From Podocnemis expansa (taxonomy: Eukaryota > Chordata > Testudines > Podocnemididae), in the NCBI GenBank assembly GCA_007922195.1, contig ML681964.1:7644445-7708444 (forward strand): a stretch of 64,000 nucleotides of DNA, read 5' to 3'. The stretch's first letter is position 1, and each line of letters opens with the position of its first letter. The notes beneath the pieces were generated by a model, which worked only from the letters and a program-made list of their open reading frames with translations, ran no database searches and had not been told where the DNA came from. A program made the translations under genes and the position numbers. Below, one piece after another: positions 42,465 to 53,454 of the stretch.

Positions 42465-44594
42465 GACATTGAAAAAGATGTGTCATGTAGATAGGAGTCT
42501 TGGGGAGGTTTGAAAGTAACTCCAATATAGTATTTGTTAATCTTACATTTCGCATATGCCTGGTATGAACTCAGTAACCATTTTTAAGAAAGGAGAAAAG
42601 ACAGGGGAAAACATCTTTAAAATTGTTCGAAGTTTGAATAAAAGTGGATATAACAAGCTGAACTTAAGAAATAGTTTTGGATTTTTGCACATACTATTTA
42701 CACAGCACAATGGGGTACCAGTCACTTCCTTTGTAGTAGAGATACAGGGACCTGAGCAGTTTATTTTTTTTAAAAAATAACCCCCCTCAGGAAAAAAAAG
42801 TTTTCTTGGATAATTTGATCATTGTAGGTTTTTTTCTTTTCAAGCTTTGCCCTGGGTAGTGCTGAGTACTGTCAAGGGGATGTCTTCATAATGATCACTG
42901 AGCTATCAATTTGTTTTTTAAAGAAAATGAAATCACAGAAATCATAACTCTTCTCTTAGGTAACATGAGGAAATCTGACCATCAACTTCCTTCAGTCCAG
43001 TTAGTAATCAGACAGAGCAGCTAACCCAAATGAAATCAAGAGCCAAGGTAGTTCAGTTCTATCGTCCCTTGGTTTTGGGTTATCAAATTCTAAACTGATA
43101 TATTGCTAGTCATTTTGCTGCAGCGATTGTCTCGGAGCGGTCAGCACAGGATTGCCTAATGACTCCAACCATTCATTGTTACTGGACAGGACAAAGGGTT
43201 TGGCTGAATGACCTGGGAGTACTTCAGATCCCACTCACGCAGGGATTGCTAGTCATACATGAGGCAGAGTTCTTTTCTGTTTAGAACCTTTTTCATTATC
43301 TGCTTCTGTGATTTCAGCCTTCCAGATGAAAACAAATATCCACATGCTTAGTGTAGCTGGCATGATGAATAACCTTTAGGATGCTGAAGACCAAACAAAG
43401 CAAATTACCTGTGTTGTCAAGAGAAGATTCTGAAGTTTCCTCTTAATATATTGACTTTGGAAACTTTTATATATGTACCTTGTCAGTCTAATACAGCTAA
43501 TCAGATTTAAATCCTGGATTTACCATAATCCAATTCACATTTTAAGGTTATTCTTAATTTTTAAGGACATTGAAATTTCTGTCAGTTTGTGCCCTCTGTA
43601 CCACTGCTGATCAGTATTTAATTAGGAGCTGTATTATTTCTTACCTGTTTTCTCCCAGCTGCACGTGGCCCCCCGAGTTTGTCATGGCACCTAAGGAGTC
43701 ACAGGAAAGGACAATGATGAGTCATAACTTCAGCTCTAGGGCACCTAGGAACTTCCCTTACCCTGAGAGGAATTCCCCAGAGGCCAGATCAACAACCCTT
43801 ATATGGCTCCATTATGTTAAAATAACTAGTATGAAACGGGGCAGAGTGTAACAGCTAATGGAGGCCCTGAAGTTCTGATCTAGCTGAGCTGCAGTGCACA
43901 CATGATGCTCTAGATTTGTTAAGGGAGAGCTATTGTCTAACCCTTCTTAGATGTATTTTCTAAAGATCATTCCCAAGCTGCAAAAACTGCAGCATAACTC
44001 TGGTAGCTATTCCACCATTTTAGGGGACACAATAGAGTTCTTTTATTTTTGTTTCCCTTGTAAGTAGTTTATAGTTTTCCAAAAGTAAGTAGTTTATAAC
44101 TTTCCAAATTTCTGAAATTTCTCATCTTTTATTCTCATTCTAAAAGTGATTTTTTTTCCCAAAGAATTGTAAGGAAAATCATTCCAGCTGTTTCTGACCT
44201 AGCTGATCATGGAAAAAATTCTTCTGACACACTTATTCTGTGATTTCTCAAACACAATTTATATCTAAAATCTTCAGAGTAGCACTCCTACATATGGAAT
44301 ACTAAAGTTTGAAGAGAGAGAATTTGTAAATAACAAAATATTGTATTGTATATTCACAGCACATTGCTGCTTTACCAAATTAATTGTTTAAAGAATATGG
44401 TTTTCCATACAGGTCAACAAACATTAGACAGTCTTTAAAGACTTTGATCACAATACACTACAGAAAATCATCTCTTCAGTGGCAATCCTTCTGAAACCAC
44501 CTTGTGCTTTGGGGAGTCCAGTTCCAGGAACTCAAGGAATTGGATAAAATTTCTGGTTGACAACAGTGGTGTAAATTTTGGGCTTGATTCAAAG
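42465..44594. other. No gene recognised
   Basis: About 2.1 kb of anonymous DNA. The 93-codon frame at 43570-43851 has no recognisable domain. Confidence 0.5.
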
Positions 44595-44740
44595 TGTTTA
44601 TGGCCAGAATAGGTCATCCAGTCTCTTCTTCTGTATATCATGGATGATTAAAATATCACCAGTTACCTCTGTATTGATCCCAAAAACTTATGTTTGGCTA
44701 AAGCACACATCTTTCAGATTGCAACCCTTTCAGGATAGGA
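44595..44740 (-). mobile_element. CR1-type 3' fragment, minus strand
   Basis: TGGCCAGAATAGGTCATCCA, GTCTCTTCTTCTGTATATCA, then TTATGTTTGGCTAAAGCACA is the reverse complement of a CR1 3' region, older and more diverged than the copy at 40815. Confidence 0.6.
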
Positions 44741-45113
44741 CATCTTTCATTGTTTCTGCCTTGTTCAGCATAGCTAACATTGTCACTATTAAAGAAAAGG
44801 TAATGTCAAATGTGCTAGAATCTTTGTAAACAAACAATCCCACAATTGTGCCCTTTTCTTGATTCAATCATGAATGTGCTGAGTTTTGTGCTTTTTAATT
44901 TTGTTATATCCTGAAATGTGGGGCTGATTAGGAATCTGTGTTGTTTACAACAAAAGAGGCTATTCTTGACACTGGAAGTATGCTTTGGATGAGTTTCTTT
45001 CCTAAAATATGTTTTCATATGTGACAGGGCAGGGGACCAGTAGATATAACAAATAAGATTGATATTCCTGGTTTATTTACACCTGTAACCAGTATGTGTG
45101 AACCTGCTAACTG
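44741..45113. other. No gene recognised
   Basis: Anonymous sequence ending in the left hAT duplication GCTAACTG. Confidence 0.5.
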
Positions 45114-45487
45114 CAGGGCCATCCCTAAGGTGAGTGGAGCCCAGGGCCAATTGGACTGTGGGAGCCCCCTGTGGAGCCCCTGCCTCCCGCACAGGCCAGA
45201 ATGGTGGCAGGGAGGCCATGGGCCCCCACTCCTACCACTGGACAGCCTGTGTTGAATGCTGCGGCAGGATGGGGGGGGCAGCTTTCCATGCCCGCCCTTC
45301 CTCTGGCCACATGCCAGCCTGCCCTATGCCCTGGAGAGTACCAGCCAGCTGGGGGCAGGGAAAGCATGAAACACTGTGGAGGAACATGCAGGGACAGCAA
45401 ACCTGGCCCATGGTGCCCTCTCAGGGCTGAATGGGCAGTGGGGGGTTGGCAGGGGACCCTACTCACCCCCCCCCCGGAATGGCCCTG
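45114..45487. mobile_element. hAT-type MITE, 374 bp
   Basis: The termini CAGGGCCATCCCTAAGG and CCGGAATGGCCCTG are inverted repeats. The flanking octamers GCTAACTG (45106-45113) and GCTGATTG (45488-45495) agree at 6 of 8 positions, the differences being transitions. GC-rich interior with no transposase; overlapping frames on both strands are shadows. Confidence 0.8.
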
Positions 45488-45595
45488 GCTGATTGTACGT
45501 ACAAGTATCTTGTATAACTACATATTCCTATCACTCTGACTCACATCCTCCCTCCACCCTTTGATTATTTGCTCTAAATTACATTTTTAGCAGTT

Positions 45596-45720
45596 TAGGG
45601 CAAGGCCTTTGTGGTGGTGTGTGTTTATACAGCACCTAGAGCACTGGACCCCAAAGACTGATTGGACTTTCTGAATTCTACTGCAAAACTATTAATAACC
45701 AGCATGAGATTTATTATTGT
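45596..45720 (+). repeat. Old dispersed repeat with ACAGCACCTAGAGCACTGGAC motif
   Basis: The text TATACAGCACCTAGAGCACT, GGACCCCAAAGACTGATTGG, then ACTGCAAAACTATTAATAAC corresponds to a very common reptile repeat (consensus TACAGCGCCTAGCACAATGG). Related relics are at 56690 and 59085. Confidence 0.6.
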
Positions 45721-46294
45721 GTGATCATGTAAAGAGCTCCCAAAGTATGATCATATATTTGTTTTCCCTCTATCCCCATAAACAACCAAACGCAACCTGC
45801 CCCAGTTCCTCACCTGGTGAATTTTATTCTGTCACTAATTTGAAAAAAGAAACCCATAAACCTCCTTATTTTGCATTAAAAATAAGTTAACTTCCATCAT
45901 TTACTTTGTTCATCTTAAGTGGATATGGGATAATTTGGCCACTGGCTGTTTAATTCATGAAGAAGGCCAAGATTCTAACTTAGACTGAAGAGTTCATGGA
46001 TTATGACTATTAAAAACTGTTGTTCACCCTGGCCCTGATTAAAACACTATCACTATGAATGGGCTGTGGATCAGGGTCATTATGACATGTTAGTCAGGCT
46101 GCATGGTTATCTGGCTGTCTTAGCCCTGGCTATCTATCCCTTTATGGTGGTCAAGATCAGGAGAGAGGCTATCACTTCTGGGTTTAAACACTCATGACTG
46201 CTAGCAGAGCTTTCTCATTTGAGAGTGAATCCACACCTCTGGAATTTATTTCCCTAATTGACCATCTGAGTCTAATGAACTTCAGGCAGCAAGG
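45721..46294. other. No gene recognised
   Basis: Nothing identified in this spacer. Confidence 0.5.
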
Positions 46295-46406
46295 TGAGAG
46301 ATTCTTATTTTACAAATGGATAATGATACTGACCACCTTTGTAAAGAGCTTTGAGAGCCCCTGAGGAAAAGCACTGTGTAAAAGCTAGTTATTATTATTA
46401 GAATAA
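46295..46406 (+). repeat. Old SINE-like repeat with AAAGAGCTTTGAGAGCC motif
   Basis: AATGATACTGACCACCTTTG, TAAAGAGCTTTGAGAGCCCC, AAGCACTGTGTAAAAGCTAG, TTATTATTATTA matches the familiar amniote repeat with GTAAAGCGCTTTGAGA and a TTATTATTA tail. Confidence 0.65.
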
Positions 46407-46938
46407 ATATGGAGATGATCAAAGTCTGGTGAACAGGTTTACGTGAAATCAGGGCAAGACACCCTAATGCAGTGTATAACTGTAATAAAATGCACAAAAA
46501 CAAGTACATTCAATATTATGGCTACCACAGCAACCATAACTTGGCCATGTTGCTCACATATATCAAAATATGGAAGTTAACTTCGGTCACAGAGAATCTA
46601 AATATACAGAAGAAAGAAGTGATTTGTGGTGGGTACAGAAAATGTTGAAACCCCTCCCCCTGGTTTTTTGCATTTATATTTTGTATTACAGTGTTGCATC
46701 AGCACATTTCCTTGGCTGAATGCATAAGTAATAGGGAAGGGGCTTAGCTGAAATTCTGGTTCCAACCAGCCTATGGACTTTGGGTCAGTTTAGATTGGAA
46801 CATAGATCCAAGCTTTATAACTCAGACCCTTTAAAAAAAAAACAAGCAAAAAACCACAAACCAACTAACCATTTTTTGAAGGCTTATTCCTCATTTTTGA
46901 CTTTTGGTACTTTTATTGTTGTATCCCATTTTCATCTT
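46407..46938. other. No gene recognised
   Basis: Anonymous; an A-rich tract lies near 46830-46850. Confidence 0.5.
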
Positions 46939-47202
46939 AGTTTACGTCTTCACTAGAAACATGGCTACTGTAGCATTTCATGCAGATACTCACTAAGTAA
47001 TGGCAGCAGGTTCTCCCAGTGCTGTATTTATTCCATCTCCCTCAAAGGCAGTAGCTGGGCTGATGGAAGAATTCTGCTATTAACTTAGCGCTGAGTCCCT
47101 GTTGTCTTAGGTTGCCTTAATTATATAATCTGCCAGAGGGGTGGATTTTTTTATATTCCTGAACAATGTAGCTGGGTCAACCTAACTTTTTAGTATTGAC
47201 CT
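46939..47202. mobile_element. Decayed MITE related to 1977-2110
   Basis: The left end AGTTTACGTCTTCACTAGAA and the right end TTTTTAGTATTGACCT are mutated inverted repeats. The interior (CATGGCTACTGTAGC, GAGGGGTGGATTTTTTTA, TAGCTGGGTCAACCTAA) follows a known turtle short DNA element. Confidence 0.55.
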
Positions 47203-47784
47203 TTCCCTTGACTTTTCAAGCTTGTGAGTATAAGTGTTGTGTAAAAAACACTCACCTCTAGCAAAATACTAAGTTTCCACTTGTTTGTTTTTTCCCCCAA
47301 GCAAAAGCAAAACACCATTTTAGTGGATGCCTCAAGTTTTCTTTGAGAATAAATATGATCACTTTCACACATGAAAACACCTGCAGCAGAACTTGATAGT
47401 TTCCCATGTATCTAGATGACTTTATCTCATGATGTCAGATATATAATATAAACAGTATGACTGTGCCTCAGGATTTATAAAAAGGGAAGACTGTTTACCT
47501 CAGCACTCGCTGTTCAACATGGCTTTGACAAGAAAACCCTGCTTCTCTCTGGTTCAGATCAATACTTAAAATTGTCTTTCAATGACCTGCCATAGAAATT
47601 CACAGCAGGTAACAACAGTAAACTGGATATCAAAATATGTTGTCCTACAGAAGAACAACACATCAGATCAGTCTCCAAAACTTGGGCTTCTACTTCTGTT
47701 AATCTAGGGTCAGTTGCTGATTTTGCCCCAAAATCATAGGACATGGGCTGGTTGTTGTCTAGCAGCCAAAAGAAAGTAGACCAA
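47203..47784. other. No gene recognised
   Basis: Nothing identified. The minus frame 47559-47813 has no known content and overlaps the CR1 tail. Confidence 0.5.
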
Positions 47785-48088
47785 TGAAGAAGAGTTGTGG
47801 AACTTGTTGCCATGGGATGTTATAAAGGCCAAAAATACCCAGCAAAAAAATTAGATAAGTTCATGGAGGATAGGCCCATCAAGGACTACTAGCAAAGATG
47901 GTCATGGTCCTGGTATCCTTAAATCTCCAACTGGTGGAAGCTGGGACTTCATGGCAAGGAACAGATTGCTCAAAATTGCCCTGTTCTGTTCATTTTGTCT
48001 GAAGCTTGTAGTACTAGCCATTGTCAGAAGATAGGATACTGGTATAGATGGAAAATTGGTGTGACCCAGACTTTCTATTTTTATGTAG
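47785..48088 (+). mobile_element. CR1-type LINE 3' end, plus strand
   Basis: GTTGTGGAACTTGTTGCCAT, TTAGATAAGTTCATGGAGGA, TAGGCCCATCAAGGACTACT, CTCCAACTGGTGGAAGCTGG, ATTGCCCTGTTCTGTTCATT, TTGTCAGAAGATAGGATACT, TGGTATAGATGG form a continuous CR1 3' end of a subfamily distinct from CR1-a to -e. Confidence 0.85.
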
Positions 48089-48109
48089 TTATCAGTTAAA
48101 ATGAAAGTC

Positions 48110-50236
48110 ACACCAGAGAATCAGAAGCTAAAATAGGGGAAGAACAAGTTAAAAATTACTTAAACAGTTTATATGTCTTCAGGTCACCAGGGTTTGATGA
48201 TATGCGCACAAGAATACTCAAGGAGCTGACTCAGGAGATGTCTGAGCGATAAACTATTAACTTTGAAAAATCATTGAAGACTGGAAAAGAGTAAATATAG
48301 TGCCCATCTGTAAAAAGGGAAATAAGGACAACCCAATTATAGACCAGTCAGCTTAACTTCTGTATCAGGAAAAATAATGGAGCAGATATTTACAGAATCA
48401 GTTAGCAAACATCTAGAGGAAAATAAGGTGTTAAGTGATAGTCAGTGTGGATTTATCAAGAACAAATCATGTAAAACCAAACTAAAAGATTTATATGTCA
48501 GGGTAACAAGCCTTGTAGATAGATGGGAAGCACTAGATGTGGTATATCAAGACTTTAGTAAGTCTTTTGATATGATCTCACCTCTTCTTCTCATTAACAG
48601 ACTAAGGGAGTACAATCTAGATCAGGGGTTCCCATCCTTTTCCAGACTGGGGACCCCATTCTAAATGAAAGAATGTTTGTGGCCCCCACCCACAGCCATT
48701 TCTATTAATGGCAGTGCCGCCACTTGTGGGGGATAGTCCCCGCTGGCAGGATGTGGCCCCTGCTAGCAGGAAGTAGCTCGCACTGCTCCGGGGCAGCCCC
48801 CACCAGCGGGACCCAGCCGAGGGGAGCCAAGCACTGCCAGCATGGCTCCCAGCCATCCCCTGCATGCAAGCAGGGGCAGGCAGCCCAGCTGGTGAGCGCT
48901 GCCATGACCTCCACCCCCTTCAGGTGAGTGGGGTGCCTATGGCCCCCAGGTAGCTCTCTGTGTGCTCCCCGAGTGTCCTCACCAGGTCCACAAACCTCAC
49001 CCTGTCTTCCCATGCTTACCTGAGGCACCTGCTGAGTGATCTGCCCAGACTTTGCAGGCTTCTCCTACCCTAGGCAGCCCCATGGTTGGGCTGCGCAGGG
49101 CAGGAGATTTAAAATGAACCCAGCTCCCAGATGTATCCATGGATGCCCTGCAATGCCTCGGCAGCCCCTCAGGGGACTGCAGATCACAGGTTGGAAACCA
49201 CCGATCTAGATGGAGCTACTATAAGATGGGTGCATAACTGGTTGGATAACCACTTCTAGAGAGTAGTTATCAACAGTCATGCTGGAGGGGCATAACAAGC
49301 AGGATACTGCAAGGATTGGTTCTGGGTCCAGTTCTGGTCAATACGGGCTACACTGTGAAGTTTGCAGATGATATCAACCTGGAAGAGGTTGCAAGTGGTT
49401 TAGAGGATAGGATCAGAATTCAAAATGATTTGGACAAACTGGTGAGATGGTCTGAGGTAAACAGAATTAAATTCAGTAAAGACAAATGCAAAGTACTCCA
49501 CTTAGTAAAGAACAATACAAAATGGGCAATGACCGCCTAAGGAGTACTGCAGAAAAGGATCTAGGTGTCATAATGGACCACAAGCTAAATATGAGTCAAC
49601 AGGGTAACACTACTGCAAAAAAAAAAAAAAAGAGAACACCATTCTGGGATGTATTAACAAGAGCATTTTAAGTAAGACACAAGAAGTAATTCTGCTCTAC
49701 TCCATGCTTATTAGGCCTCAACTGGTGTACGGTGTCCAGTTCAGGGTGCCTCATTTCAGGAAAGATGCTGAGAAATTGGATGAGGTCCAGAGAAGAGCAA
49801 CAAGAATGATTAAGTTCTGGAACACTTGATTTATGAGGGAAGATTGAGGGAGCTGGGTTTGTTTAGTCTGGAAAAGAGGAGACTGAGAGGGGGCATGGTA
49901 GGTTTTCAAGTACCAAAGAGGTTGTCATGAGGAAGAGGGACAAAAATTGTTCTCCTTAACTGCCAATGATAGGACAAGAAGCAATGGGCTTAAATCATGG
50001 CAAGGGAGGTTTAGGTTGGATATTAGGAAACAATTCGTTATTGTCAGGGTGATTAACCACTGGAATAAGTTCCCTAAGGAGGTTGCGGAATCTCAGTCAA
50101 TGGGACTTTTTTAAGAGCAGGTTAGACAAACACCTGTCAGGGATCACTTGAGATGGTACTTGGTCCTGCCATGAGTGCAAGGGAATGGATTTGATGACCT
50201 CTCATGGTCCCTTCCAGTTTCTTTGATCCTATGATT
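48110..50236 (+). mobile_element. CR1-c LINE, reverse transcriptase to 3' end, split by hAT
   Basis: 5'-truncated CR1. Left part: GAAGAACAAGTTAAAAATTA, then frame 48377-48664 with EQIFTESVSKHLEENKVLSD and YQDFSKSFDM (motif A). The hAT 48623-49203 interrupts it. Right part: VKFADDINLEE (FADD at 49361-49372) with an internal deletion of a few dozen bases just before FADD, then frames ending in NHWNK-type text and TTTGATCCTATGATTTCATG. A 15-A run is at 49617-49631. Closest relative in the window is CR1-d. Confidence 0.9.
48623..49203. mobile_element. hAT element, 581 bp, ATCTAGAT duplication
   Basis: The termini CAGGGGTTCCCATCCTTTT and AGGTTGGAAACCACCG are inverted repeats of CAGGGGTTCCCAACCTTTT. 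A perfect 8-bp duplication ATCTAGAT flanks it (48615-48622 and 49204-49211), splitting the CR1-c reading AATCTAGATGGAGC. GC-rich interior without transposase. Confidence 0.93.
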
Positions 50237-50294
50237 TCATGTTTATTTCACATTTTCCCCATTTTAGTTCCAGGCAATACTGCAGCAAAGTTAC

Positions 50295-50420
50295 AAAGAA
50301 AAATTCTAAAGTGAGTACACAACTGGTTGAAACACCGTACTCAAAGCATAGTTAACAATGGTTCATTGTCATACAGGGTCATACAGGTCCTGCAGGGGTC
50401 AGTCATTGATCCAGGTGCGC
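50295..50420 (+). mobile_element. CR1-e LINE, left piece
   Basis: GAGTACACAACTGGTTGAAA, CACCGTACTCAAAGCATAG, TTAACAATGGTTCATTGTCA, TGCAGGGGTCAGTCATTGAT is the CR1 reverse transcriptase region just before the Q-G box, and continues at 50706. Confidence 0.75.
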
Positions 50421-50705
50421 CCATTTCCCTTCAAAATACTGGAAAGGCTCTTGGAACAAAAACATGGTAGTAGTCCCTAACTGACCTCCTTGTATAAATT
50501 CTTTAACTAATAGGATTCTTGCAACGTGATTGTATCGAATTACATATATACTGTAGTTATTTTACTGGATGTCATTGAACTAAAAATTCTGTACATTCCC
50601 TCATCTTCAAAGCATCTGACGAAGTGGGATTTTCTCCCACAAAAGTTCACGTGATAAATAAATGTTAGTTTTTAAAAGTGCCAAAAGACTCCTTGTCGGT
50701 TTCTT
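50421..50705 (-). mobile_element. Insert in CR1-e containing a tortoise-type SINE
   Basis: From 50605: CATCTTCAAAGCATCTGACG, AAGTGGGATTTTCTCCCACA, AATGTTAGTTTTTAAAAGTG, CCAAAAGACTCCTTGTCGGT is the SINE body on the minus strand, though its head is missing at the right. The 185 bp before it are not recognised and may be SINE interior or filler. CR1 text resumes within a few bases of the SINE. Confidence 0.7.
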
Positions 50706-51515
50706 TTTATTAATAGTACTATTCAATATTTTCATCAGTGGCTTGAATAATTGAGTGGAGGCTATCCTTATAACATCCATGAATAACACCAAATGTGGCG
50801 GGATGGCAAGCACTTTGGAGGTCAGCATTAGAATTCAAAATGACTTGGACAAATTGGAGAATTGGTCCGAAATCAATAAGATGAAATTCAATAAAGACAA
50901 ATGAAGACTACTAAATTTTGGAAAGAAAAACTGACAACTACAAAACAGGGAATAAATAGTTAGGTGTTAATGCTGCTGAAAAAGCATCAGGGGTTACAGT
51001 GGATGATATTGAACACGAGTCAACAATGTGATGCAGTGGCAAAAAAGGCTGACATAATTCTGGGATGTATTAACAGAGGTGTCATATGTAAGACATTGGA
51101 GACAATTATCCCACTCTGCTTGGCAGAGGTAATGCCACAGCTGAAGTAAGGTGTCCAATTCTGTATGAAGAATTATAGGAAAGATGTGGATAAATTGGAG
51201 GGAGTCCAAGAGGAGACCTGCAAATGAATAAAGGTAAGAGAAGAAATAATGGGCTTAATCTGCGGCAAGAGAGATATAGGTTACATATTAGGGACGGTGT
51301 TTTTAATTTTTTTTAACCTCTGAGGGTATTTGAGTTCTGACGTAGGCTTCCAAGGGAGAGTGTACAATTCTCATCACTAGAGGTTTTTAAAAACAATTTG
51401 GACAAACCCCAATCAAGAATGGTCTAGATATCTGTGGTCTTGTTTCCATGCATGGGGCTGGCCTTGATGACCTCTTAAGTTCTCTTGCAGTCCTATATTT
51501 CTATGTTTGTGTTCC
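50706..51515 (+). mobile_element. CR1-e LINE, right piece
   Basis: TACTATTCAATATTTTCATC, AGTGGCTTGAATAATTGAGT (the FINDL-type text), ACACCAAATGTGGCGGGATG, and on to ATTCTGGGATGTATTAACAG, GGCCTTGATGACCTCTTAAG, ATTTCTATGTTTGTG. Strongly decayed, with several deletions relative to CR1-d. Confidence 0.85.
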
Positions 51516-51529
51516 TTTAAGACTATATA

Positions 51530-52280
51530 GAAGGGGTGGCCAAATTTACGGAACTTAAGAGCCACACAAGCTGATTATTAAACCTTTGAGAGCCTCACTG
51601 AGGCACATAACCACATATTTTTACCTACTCCAAAATTACTAAGCTTAAAATTCTTTGCGCACTTTAATTTTATTGTAAAAATGTGGCAAATATTGATCCA
51701 CTAATGTCAGCTTCTAATAATTATTTAAGATTACCATGAAACTAGGCCTATACAGTAAAAATTTAGCTGTTGCTAGATGCAGAACACTACAGGCTTGTGG
51801 CAAGTTTTTTTTTTTTTTATTAAATCTGGGCAGTAACTTGTCAATGCAGCAGGTAAAAGCTCTCTGAGATGCTGATCTCTAAGTATTGCACAATGTTTTG
51901 AATTTCATTGTGAAATATGATGCATCACAGCAGTAAGTTGTGCCAAAAATTGAAAGTAATCTATGTTCAGTTTTATACTTTTCTCCTTTGTATTTTCATT
52001 TCTTAGTATTCCACATCATGTTTAGGACTTGTAAAATATGATTTTATTTTAACAACGAGTACGCTGCATTAGGGCCTATGAGAAAATCTAAACATGCTAT
52101 GGCTTCTCTGACCATGTCACGCTTCTCTCCCTCACCCCCTGTTGCCGCTTCCCTGCCGTCTCTTACCACACTGCTGCTTCTCTGCTCTCCCCAACCATGC
52201 TGCACTTCTGCCTCCCACCCCATCCCGGCACCTACCATGCCCTCGCTTCCCTGCCAATATTTCTGCCAGTAAACTTGTTC
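51530..52280. mobile_element. Probable hAT-derived element, left end visible
   Basis: It starts GAAGGGGTGGCCAAATTTAC, GGAACTTAAGAGCCACACAA, like the left end of turtle hATs (CAGGGGTGGCCAACCTACGG). AT-rich interior, then a pyrimidine-rich imperfect repeat (CTTCTCTGACCATG, CTTCCCTGCCGTCTC, CTTCTCTGCTCTCC, around 52095-52255). Right terminus and duplication were not found. Confidence 0.55.
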
Positions 52281-52889
52281 ACTAAAATACTCGTGGACAG
52301 TGAAGACAAAAGGTCCGAGGACTCAGACACAATTAATTTTAAAATGAGAGTAATAGTAAGGGAAAATATTGCTCTCATCTTAATCCTGTGAAGAGATGCA
52401 CACAGGGACACCGTTTCAACTGTTCAGAATCACAACAGATCAATGAGAATTTATGGGGCCAGAAAGTGCAAGATCAGAGCCTGTTTCAGTAAGTGCTTTG
52501 GAGTCCATGCACAGAAGATACAATGGAAAAAATCCCATTGAGTTTATTCAGTTTGGGGTCAGGCCCTGTATAAATTCTAAATATCATTCTTTGGTTTTTA
52601 TAATGCAAAGTAAAATCTTTATCCGTGAGAGATTTTTTTCAAAAAGTTTACAACACAATTGTCCATCCTCAGCCCTTCACAACAATTACTCTTGTCTAAT
52701 AGGCTCAGATACCCATGCAATCATTCATGAAGACTGCACTGAAATATAAATAGATTTTGACTATACAACAAAAAAGAATTAATACATGTTGAATATTAGG
52801 GAATGCCAAAATTAATGTAGGAGAGACAAACCGAGTAAGTTTCAAAGGGTCATTTTTTTTGTTAAGCTGTGTCACGTAATTTGTTTTTT
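52281..52889. other. No gene; trace of an old repeat
   Basis: AAATCCCATTGAGTTTATTC followed by AGTTTGGGGTCAGGCCCTG (52533-52570) resembles an old reptile repeat with CCCATTGA and GGATCAGGCC. Otherwise nothing. Confidence 0.4.
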
Positions 52890-53068
52890 TATTGGACCAA
52901 CTTTTGGTAAGAGAGAGGACCTTTTGAATTACAGAGAACTAGATCGTCTGTGTAGCTCAAAAGCTGGTCTTTCACTAACAGAAATTGGTCCAGTAAAAGA
53001 TATTACCTTACCCCCATGTCTGGCTAATATCCTGGGACCAACATGGCTATGGTAGCACTGTATGGAAA
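52890..53068 (-). mobile_element. Second SINE family (AAAAGATATTACCT), minus strand
   Basis: GCTCAAAAGCTGGTCTTTCA, GGTCCAGTAAAAGATATTAC, CTTACCCCCATGTCTGGCTA, ATATCCTGGGACCAACATGG, CTATGGTAGCAC. Read on the minus strand the head is GTGCTACCATAGCCATGTTG, tRNA-like. The left part (TTGGACCAACTTTTGGTAAG) is an inverted echo. The family is common in reptile genomes; I do not assign a name. Confidence 0.7.
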
Positions 53069-53139
53069 ATGAATGTTGCTCTTGCAAGGTCAAATTCTGC
53101 TCGCTTTTTCACATGCATTATGAAACAGTCTTCAGTTGT

Positions 53140-53218
53140 ACTCATAGATTAGATTCATGGAGTTTAAAGCCAGAAGGGACTATTAGATCATGTAGCCTGA
53201 CCTGTATATCACAAACTT
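53140..53218 (-). mobile_element. CR1-type 3' tail, minus strand
   Basis: ATAGATTAGATTCATGGAGT, TTAAAGCCAGAAGGGACTAT, TAGATCATGTAGCCTGACCT, GTATATCACA is the reverse complement of the tail subfamily at 14786 and 34050. Confidence 0.75.
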
Positions 53219-53239
53219 TTACTGTTCAGTTATCCTTGT

Positions 53240-53420
53240 ATGGTGATGGAACTGGGATGTGGATGGTCAGAGCAGAGGTAGTCAGAACTAGAGTCAGGCA
53301 TCAGAAATCAGAGCTAAGGGTCAGGAACCAAGCAGTGAGGTGGAATGGGAGCAAGGCTGGGAACAAGGCAGGATCAGGGCTGGTGCAAGGATAGTAGCAG
53401 GGTAGGCACAGGGGAGATTA
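53240..53420. repeat. Degenerate purine-rich repeat (GTCAG, GGCAAG-like units)
   Basis: GTCAGAGCAGAGGTAGTCAG, AACTAGAGTCAGGCATCAGA, GCTAAGGGTCAGGAACCAAG, GGGAGCAAGGCTGGGAACAA. Short purine-rich units with GTCAGG and GCAAGG recur. Similar text is known in reptile LTR elements, but nothing else supports an LTR here. Confidence 0.45.
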
Positions 53421-53454
53421 CAACTGTAGGTATATCCACTGAGCACTTGTTGCT

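Noticed and set aside
41962..42555. 197-codon minus-strand frame
   Set aside because: Runs through the GC-rich foldback core of a MITE and out into SINE sequence; no domain and no start context.
53240..53420. Purine-rich repeat as part of an endogenous retrovirus
   Set aside because: No LTR ends, primer site or retroviral protein text nearby.
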